DNA from: Candidatus Latescibacterota bacterium
Lineage (GTDB): Bacteria; Latescibacterota; MVCY01
Reading direction: 5' to 3'
DNA: 9,602 nt
NCBI GenBank assembly: GCA_030629295.1
Contig: DAOVPH010000049.1
Span: forward strand, 1-9,602
Below, one piece after another: positions 5,750-9,602 of the stretch. Each line of letters opens with the position of its first letter. The first letter of the stretch is position 1. The notes under the pieces were generated by a model, which worked only from the letters and a program-made list of their open reading frames with translations, did no database searches and was not told where the DNA came from. Made by a program: the position numbers and the translations under genes.

Positions 5750-5825
5750 AAGTCGCCAAGGACGCAAAGAAAAGATAATAATCAAGTGGTTATATGTTTC
5801 ACCTTCTTTGCGTCTCTGTGGAAAC
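5750..5825. repeat. Short inverted-repeat element between the activator and receiver genes
   Basis: GACGCAAAG (5761-5769) and CTTTGCGTC (5806-5814) form perfect nine-base arms 36 bases apart, with the flanks CGCCAAG and TCTGTGG outside. From general knowledge the words match a short intergenic palindromic element seen in repeat-rich bacterial genomes. It fills much of the 164-base gap between the two genes and contains no gene. Confidence 0.6.
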
Positions 5826-5860
5826 AGGATTTGGGACTTCTTACGAAGCAATCAACAATG

Positions 5861-7225
5861 TTAATTCTTATTCAGCCCGTACTTCTTTATCTTGTTATAG
5901 AGGGTTCCCCGACTTATCCGGAGCAGGGTGGCCGATTTACTCAGGTTCCAGCCGGTTTCCTCCAAGGCCTTAACTATCAATATCCTCTCTGCTTCGGGTA
6001 GTGATTTTGAACTCAATCTCAGGGTAAATCCTTCGGCCTCATCAGCATTTCCTAACTCCGGGGGCAAATCGGCTGGCTTTATGATATCACTCCCTGATAA
6101 GACAACTGCCCTTTCCATATAATTCCTCAACTCCCTCACATTTCCCGGCCAGTGGTAGGACAGCATCAGATTGAGGGCATCATCGGATATTCCACCAATT
6201 CTCTTGTGAGTTTCCTTAGCGAACATCCTAAGAAAATAGTTTGCCAGAATGGGGATATCTTCTTTTCTTTCTCTCAGAGGCGGTATATGAATGGGAACGA
6301 CGTTCAGACGATGGAACAAATCCTCCCGGAATCTCTTCTCTCTGATGGCTTTTTCCAGATTCTGATTGCTCGCCGAGACGAGTCTAACATCAACCTTGAT
6401 TGTCTCTGTTCCGCCTACTCTTTCAAACTCCATTGCCTGCAAAATCCGGAGCAGCTTTGCCTGGGTGGAAAGGGGGATGTCGCCGATTTGATCCAGAAAC
6501 AGGGTTCCTTTATCGGCCAATTCAAACCTGCCTTTCCTCTGAGTAAAAGCAGAGGTAAAGGCACCTTTCTCGTGGCCAAAAAGTTCGCTTTCCAGAATGC
6601 CATCAGAAAGAGAGGCACAGCTCACTTTGATAAATGGCCTGTTCTTGCGAGGGCTGGAATAATGGATGACATTTGCTAAAAGCTCCTTCCCGGTGCCACT
6701 TTCCCCGGTCAGCAGCACTGATGAGTTCGTCGGAGCAATGGTCTTTATCCTCTCAAATATCGCCTGCATCGCCGGGGCCCTCCCCACAATGTTATCAAAA
6801 TGATAATTTTTGCTCAGCGTCTCCTGGAAATATATATTGTTTTCTAATAAGTTCTTGCGTTCCAGTATCCGGTCGACTATCTGGAGGATTTCATCAGGGT
6901 TAAAGGGTTTCAAAATGTAATTATAGGCGCCTTTTCTTGTAGCATCAATGGCGTTCTTTATAGTGCCATAGCCCGTTAGCATGACGAACATTGTCCAGGG
7001 ATATTCTTCTTTTACTCGCTCTAAAAGTTTCATACCATCCATCCCCGGCATCTTCAGATCAGTTATTATCAGATCAAACGGGGCGTTCCCCCGGAGGTTC
7101 TCTAAGGCCTCCAACCCACCTGTTGCAGTAGAGACAGCATGTCCCTTGCCTCTCAGGACATCCCCCAGTGCTTCCAACATATTGACCTCATCGTCAACTA
7201 ACAAGACCCTCAGTCTGTCACTCAT
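5861..7225 (-). CDS. NtrC-family sigma-54-dependent response regulator (REC-AAA+-Fis)
   Basis: The 454 residues are the normal length for a full activator that remodels the sigma-54 holoenzyme. Receiver domain: D11/D12, phospho-acceptor D56, T84, K106. AAA+ domain (about 145-375): Walker A GESGTGKE at 174-181, loop GAFTSA at 221-226, Walker B LFLDQ at 242-246, sensor I ASNQNL, arginine-finger region FREDLFHRLNV, and sensor II WPGNVRELRN. A Fis-type helix-turn-helix occupies about 408-452 (LRISRGTLYNKIKKYG). Three core positions depart from the usual GAFTGA, LFLDE and ATNRDL. The Walker B Glu to Gln change (CAA codon) is expected to weaken ATP hydrolysis, so activity may be altered. The ATG at 7225 has AGAGGAAG just upstream. 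It lies 61 bases after the kinase gene, which is its likely phosphate donor. Its target promoters are not identifiable here. Confidence 0.95.
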   Translation of the reverse strand: MSDRLRVLLVDDEVNMLEALGDVLRGKGHAVSTATGGLEALENLRGNAPFDLIITDLKMPGMDGMKLLERVKEEYPWTMFVMLTGYGTIKNAIDATRKGAYNYILKPFNPDEILQIVDRILERKNLLENNIYFQETLSKNYHFDNIVGRAPAMQAIFERIKTIAPTNSSVLLTGESGTGKELLANVIHYSSPRKNRPFIKVSCASLSDGILESELFGHEKGAFTSAFTQRKGRFELADKGTLFLDQIGDIPLSTQAKLLRILQAMEFERVGGTETIKVDVRLVSASNQNLEKAIREKRFREDLFHRLNVVPIHIPPLRERKEDIPILANYFLRMFAKETHKRIGGISDDALNLMLSYHWPGNVRELRNYMERAVVLSGSDIIKPADLPPELGNADEAEGFTLRLSSKSLPEAERILIVKALEETGWNLSKSATLLRISRGTLYNKIKKYGLNKN

Positions 7226-7286
7226 TATCTTCCTCTGGGTGTAACCAACACCGACCGATGTGAAAACAGTCGCTAGTACAAAACCC

Positions 7287-8672
7287 TTACGCTCTCGTGG
7301 GCAATCTCAAGGTAACAATCGTGCCCTTCCCTCTCCTATTCTCGATGGTTATATCCCCTCCGAATTTTTTGACAGTTGAATAACCAAGGGACAGTCCTAA
7401 CCCAGTTCCGGACTCTTTAGTCGTGAAGAAAGGGTTAAAGACATCGCCCAGCGCCTCTTCTGGGATGCCCACTCCGGTATCTTCGAAGACGATCTCTACA
7501 GAATCCTTTTGTTGTTTACCGGCATCTGCAGGTACCGGCTTGGTAGCTACCTTTAAGCTGCCGCCGTCGGGCATCGCCTGAGTTGCGTTGAGGATAATGT
7601 TCAGGAAGGCCTGTTTTATCTCGTCAAGATTCAGAGATATAGCAGGCAATTGCTTTAGATTCAACTCTAAGCTGATATCATTGACTCTAAGCTCTTTCTC
7701 CACCAGACTCAGGGTCATTTTCAGCAGTTCATTAATATCAACTTCCTCTAATTCATACTCTGAATTTCTGGAGAATTGTAAAAGATTTTCGATCACTCTT
7801 CTGGCTCGCTCTACCTCAGATTCCATTATCTTGAGGTGTTTTTGGACCTCTGGCCTCTCAGATTTCAGGATACCTTTGATATAGTATAGGGATGCATTTA
7901 TAATCCCCATGGGATTTCTGACCTCGTGGGCGACTCCTGCTGCCAGTTGTCCTAATCCAGCCAATTTTTGAGCCTGCGCAAGAAACCGCTGGGTCTTTGC
8001 CAACTCATCGTTTCTCTGTTTCACCTGTTGATCCAGCAAGTGATTGAGCTCTCTGGTCTCAGAGTGAAGTCGAACGTTTTCTATAGCCACAGCGACCTTC
8101 TCGCCCAGCATACGTAGCAGCACCTGTTCTCCTTCAGTTAGGCTATCAGGCCCCGTGCTCCCTACTATAAGAGCTCCCATCACAGTATCCTGTGTTCGGA
8201 TAGGGATACCAGCAATTGTCTTAATCCCCCTTTTCCTGTCGTCTTGGGGAATCCTCAGTATACCCTCGAGAGTTGCTCTAACAGCAACGGGCTTCCCTTC
8301 TCTAATTACTCTCCAGACGATGCCGTTCTTTCTGGGCTTTGCGGGCTGGTAATGCAAACCCAGCCCTGGTTTTGAACTCACCACAGCTTCACGGAGTTCC
8401 TGCCCCTTAACATCCAATAACCAGATGACGGCACGTTGACTGTTAGTGATCTCAATAGCGCTGTCTGTGATCAGTTTAAGCATTCTGGTCATCTCATCGG
8501 TCTTGTCAACAACCCTGCAGATTTCTGCCACCCTCTGTTGTGTCCAATCGTATGTTCCTGGCGGACAGGATTTCATCTTCGTTGCCAATTTTCCCTCCAA
8601 TATCTTTCTGTTTGCAGAATAGACAAGGACACTATACCGACTACCGCTGGGTTTAAGAAGTCTATATTTCAT
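7287..8672 (-). CDS. Soluble GAF-domain sensor histidine kinase (NtrB-like partner)
   Basis: The 461-residue protein has no membrane segment. A GAF domain (about 60-205) would sense a small ligand or signal in the cytoplasm. A coiled-coil linker (about 205-240) joins it to a HisKA domain with phospho-acceptor H249 in GVAHEVRNPMG. The ATP-binding domain (about 350-460) shows the N box ILNAT (N362), G1 box DTGVGIP (D398), F box FNPFFTTK and G2 box GTGLGL. All catalytic motifs are intact. The ATG at 8672 was chosen over a TTG 22 codons upstream because AAAGGA and GGAGG precede it and the longer version would translate through a GC-rich hairpin. The gene lies between rpoN and the sigma-54 activator, so it very likely phosphorylates that activator and possibly the receiver-only proteins. 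Confidence 0.95.
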   Translation of the reverse strand: MKYRLLKPSGSRYSVLVYSANRKILEGKLATKMKSCPPGTYDWTQQRVAEICRVVDKTDEMTRMLKLITDSAIEITNSQRAVIWLLDVKGQELREAVVSSKPGLGLHYQPAKPRKNGIVWRVIREGKPVAVRATLEGILRIPQDDRKRGIKTIAGIPIRTQDTVMGALIVGSTGPDSLTEGEQVLLRMLGEKVAVAIENVRLHSETRELNHLLDQQVKQRNDELAKTQRFLAQAQKLAGLGQLAAGVAHEVRNPMGIINASLYYIKGILKSERPEVQKHLKIMESEVERARRVIENLLQFSRNSEYELEEVDINELLKMTLSLVEKELRVNDISLELNLKQLPAISLNLDEIKQAFLNIILNATQAMPDGGSLKVATKPVPADAGKQQKDSVEIVFEDTGVGIPEEALGDVFNPFFTTKESGTGLGLSLGYSTVKKFGGDITIENRRGKGTIVTLRLPTRA

Positions 8673-8776
8673 TAGGCAATCCTTTCCTCCATAGTGCCGA
8701 CGGGAAAGGATTCCCGTCGGCCTCGGCAAGTCAAACAACAGTGAAAAAGGAATTAACTAAGCTGAATCCAGAGAGT
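8673..8776 (-). promoter_or_regulatory. rpoN to kinase intergenic region with a GC-rich hairpin
   Basis: A perfect 11-base inverted repeat (8696-8706 with 8711-8721, four-base loop) would form a very stable hairpin in the transcript. It ends four bases before the GGAGG of the kinase gene. There is no T run after it, so it is not a simple intrinsic terminator. It might stabilise a processed mRNA end, protect or mask the ribosome binding site, or be an inserted repeat. I find no convincing promoter hexamers in the gap, which suggests read-through from rpoN. Confidence 0.55.
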
Positions 8777-9602
8777 TCAGAATTTTCTCCGGTAAGCAGT
8801 AGGGGGAATACGCATTCTGTTCCGGTACTTAGCGACTGTGCGCCTGGCTATATTGAAGCCCTCTTTGTCCAGCAGTCCAACGATCTGCTGGTCGCTCAGG
8901 GGATTTTGACTATCCTCTGCCTCTATTAGCTCTCTTATTCTCTCCATCATTCTCTTGGCGGAGACGCTCTCACCAGAAACAGAGCTAATCTTGCTGTCAA
9001 AAAAGTATTTCAACTCGAAAATCCCGTGGGGAGCTTGCACATACTTCCCATTGGTCACCCGGCTGATGGTTGAAGGGTGAAGTCCCAGGGAATCGGCTGC
9101 CTCTTGGAGCACCATCGGTTTCAGGCCCGAAACCCCCTGGTCAAAGAAGTCCCGTTGTCGCTTGACGATAAACTTCATTAACCTTAACATAGTGGAGCGT
9201 CTCTGCTCGATGGTTCTGATCAGCCAACGGGCAGAATTCAGCCTTTCCAGCACATATTTGCGCTCTTCTTCGGAGGTCTTACCCCCTTTCAACAACGAGA
9301 GGTAACGGCGATTAATCCTCAGAGTGGGAATGGACCTGTCGTTAAGTATTACCACATATTTATCGTCCACTTTCTCCACAATCAGATCGGGAGTTATCTG
9401 CCTTGCCTCAGATCCAAAGGCGGCAGCGGCTGGCTTGGGAGTTAACCCGGAGATTACCTTGAGTGCCTCTCGAATCTCCCCCTCAGTAAGCTTCAGAGAT
9501 TCTGCAATCTTGCGGTAGTGACGTCTCTTCAAATCCTCCAACCGGGATTGCACGATTCTCATAGCCGGGCTGTCCTGCCTGCCTTGTTCCCGGAGTTGAA
9601 TC
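8777..9602 (-). CDS. rpoN: RNA polymerase sigma-54 factor, carboxy-terminal part (partial, runs off right edge)
   Basis: About 274 carboxy-terminal residues are visible; the frame is open to the right edge, so the activator-contact region I and the start are missing. The visible part begins inside the core-binding domain (LEDLKRRHYRKIAESL, then LTPKPA in the usual ...L.P.PG position) and continues through the middle DNA-binding region. The helix-turn-helix follows (LGLHPSTISRVTNGKYVQ and GIFELKYFFDS). The RpoN box ARRTVAKYR, which contacts the -24 promoter element, ends 14 residues before the terminus. The protein recruits core RNA polymerase to -24/-12 promoters and needs an AAA+ activator such as the one at 5861-7225. 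The kinase gene follows after 104 bases, so they may form one transcription unit. Confidence 0.97.
   Translation of the reverse strand, partial: IQLREQGRQDSPAMRIVQSRLEDLKRRHYRKIAESLKLTEGEIREALKVISGLTPKPAAAAFGSEARQITPDLIVEKVDDKYVVILNDRSIPTLRINRRYLSLLKGGKTSEEERKYVLERLNSARWLIRTIEQRRSTMLRLMKFIVKRQRDFFDQGVSGLKPMVLQEAADSLGLHPSTISRVTNGKYVQAPHGIFELKYFFDSKISSVSGESVSAKRMMERIRELIEAEDSQNPLSDQQIVGLLDKEGFNIARRTVAKYRNRMRIPPTAYRRKF

Noticed and set aside
8672..8692. Six-codon leader peptide (MEERIA) overlapping the kinase start as TAATG
   Set aside because: It has no ribosome binding site of its own because the hairpin lies directly upstream. It is probably chance.
1..9602. A -24/-12 sigma-54 promoter controlled by the activator in this window
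   Set aside because: I looked for TGGCAC with a properly spaced TTGC on both strands and found no convincing match; a systematic matrix scan was not possible.

Overview
The window is bacterial chromosomal DNA of intermediate GC content. Every gene I can support lies on the minus strand, so transcription runs from high to low coordinates. The organism cannot be named from this sequence. A sigma-54 factor with an NtrC-type activator, a GAF-containing soluble histidine kinase, a bacterial retropepsin-like protein, glycoside hydrolases and many short palindromic intergenic repeats would fit an environmental, probably uncultured, bacterium with a repeat-rich genome. That is inference only.

Right third (9602 to 5861), sigma-54 signalling block: the 3' part of rpoN runs in from the right edge. 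It is followed by a cytoplasmic GAF-HisKA-HATPase sensor kinase, then a full-length REC-AAA+-Fis sigma-54 activator. Kinase and activator are adjacent and co-oriented and probably form a cognate NtrB/NtrC-like pair. The activator is unusual: its Walker B motif reads LFLDQ instead of LFLDE, its GAFTGA loop reads GAFTSA, and sensor I also departs from consensus.

Middle (5860 to 3750), receiver-only regulators and genome debris: two stand-alone receiver proteins (174 and 138 residues) have no kinase of their own nearby. Between them lie about 870 bases without an intact gene. These hold a strong intrinsic terminator, a set of about 78-base degenerate direct repeats that looks like the multi-repeat end of an insertion element, a broken copy of the 5' end of the first receiver gene, a perfect 20-base palindrome, a dispersed palindromic repeat, and a sigma-70-type promoter inside an inverted repeat. 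The second receiver gene overlaps by four bases a tiny one-helix membrane protein whose tail is encoded by a dispersed repeat.

Left-middle (3750 to 3200): a compact self-contained unit with promoter, strong ribosome binding site, a 125-residue retropepsin-like aspartic protease domain protein and an intrinsic terminator.

Left third (3200 to 1): a decayed coding scrap, two palindromic repeats and a near-consensus sigma-70-type promoter lead into a long reading frame leaving the left edge. Its first roughly 120 codons look like the amino terminus of a GH38 alpha-mannosidase-like protein, up to the first metal-binding motif. They run in frame into an apparently complete GH2 glycosidase that still has its own ATG and ribosome binding site. 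This in-frame GH38/GH2 joint is one of the two most striking features of the window, with the atypical activator.
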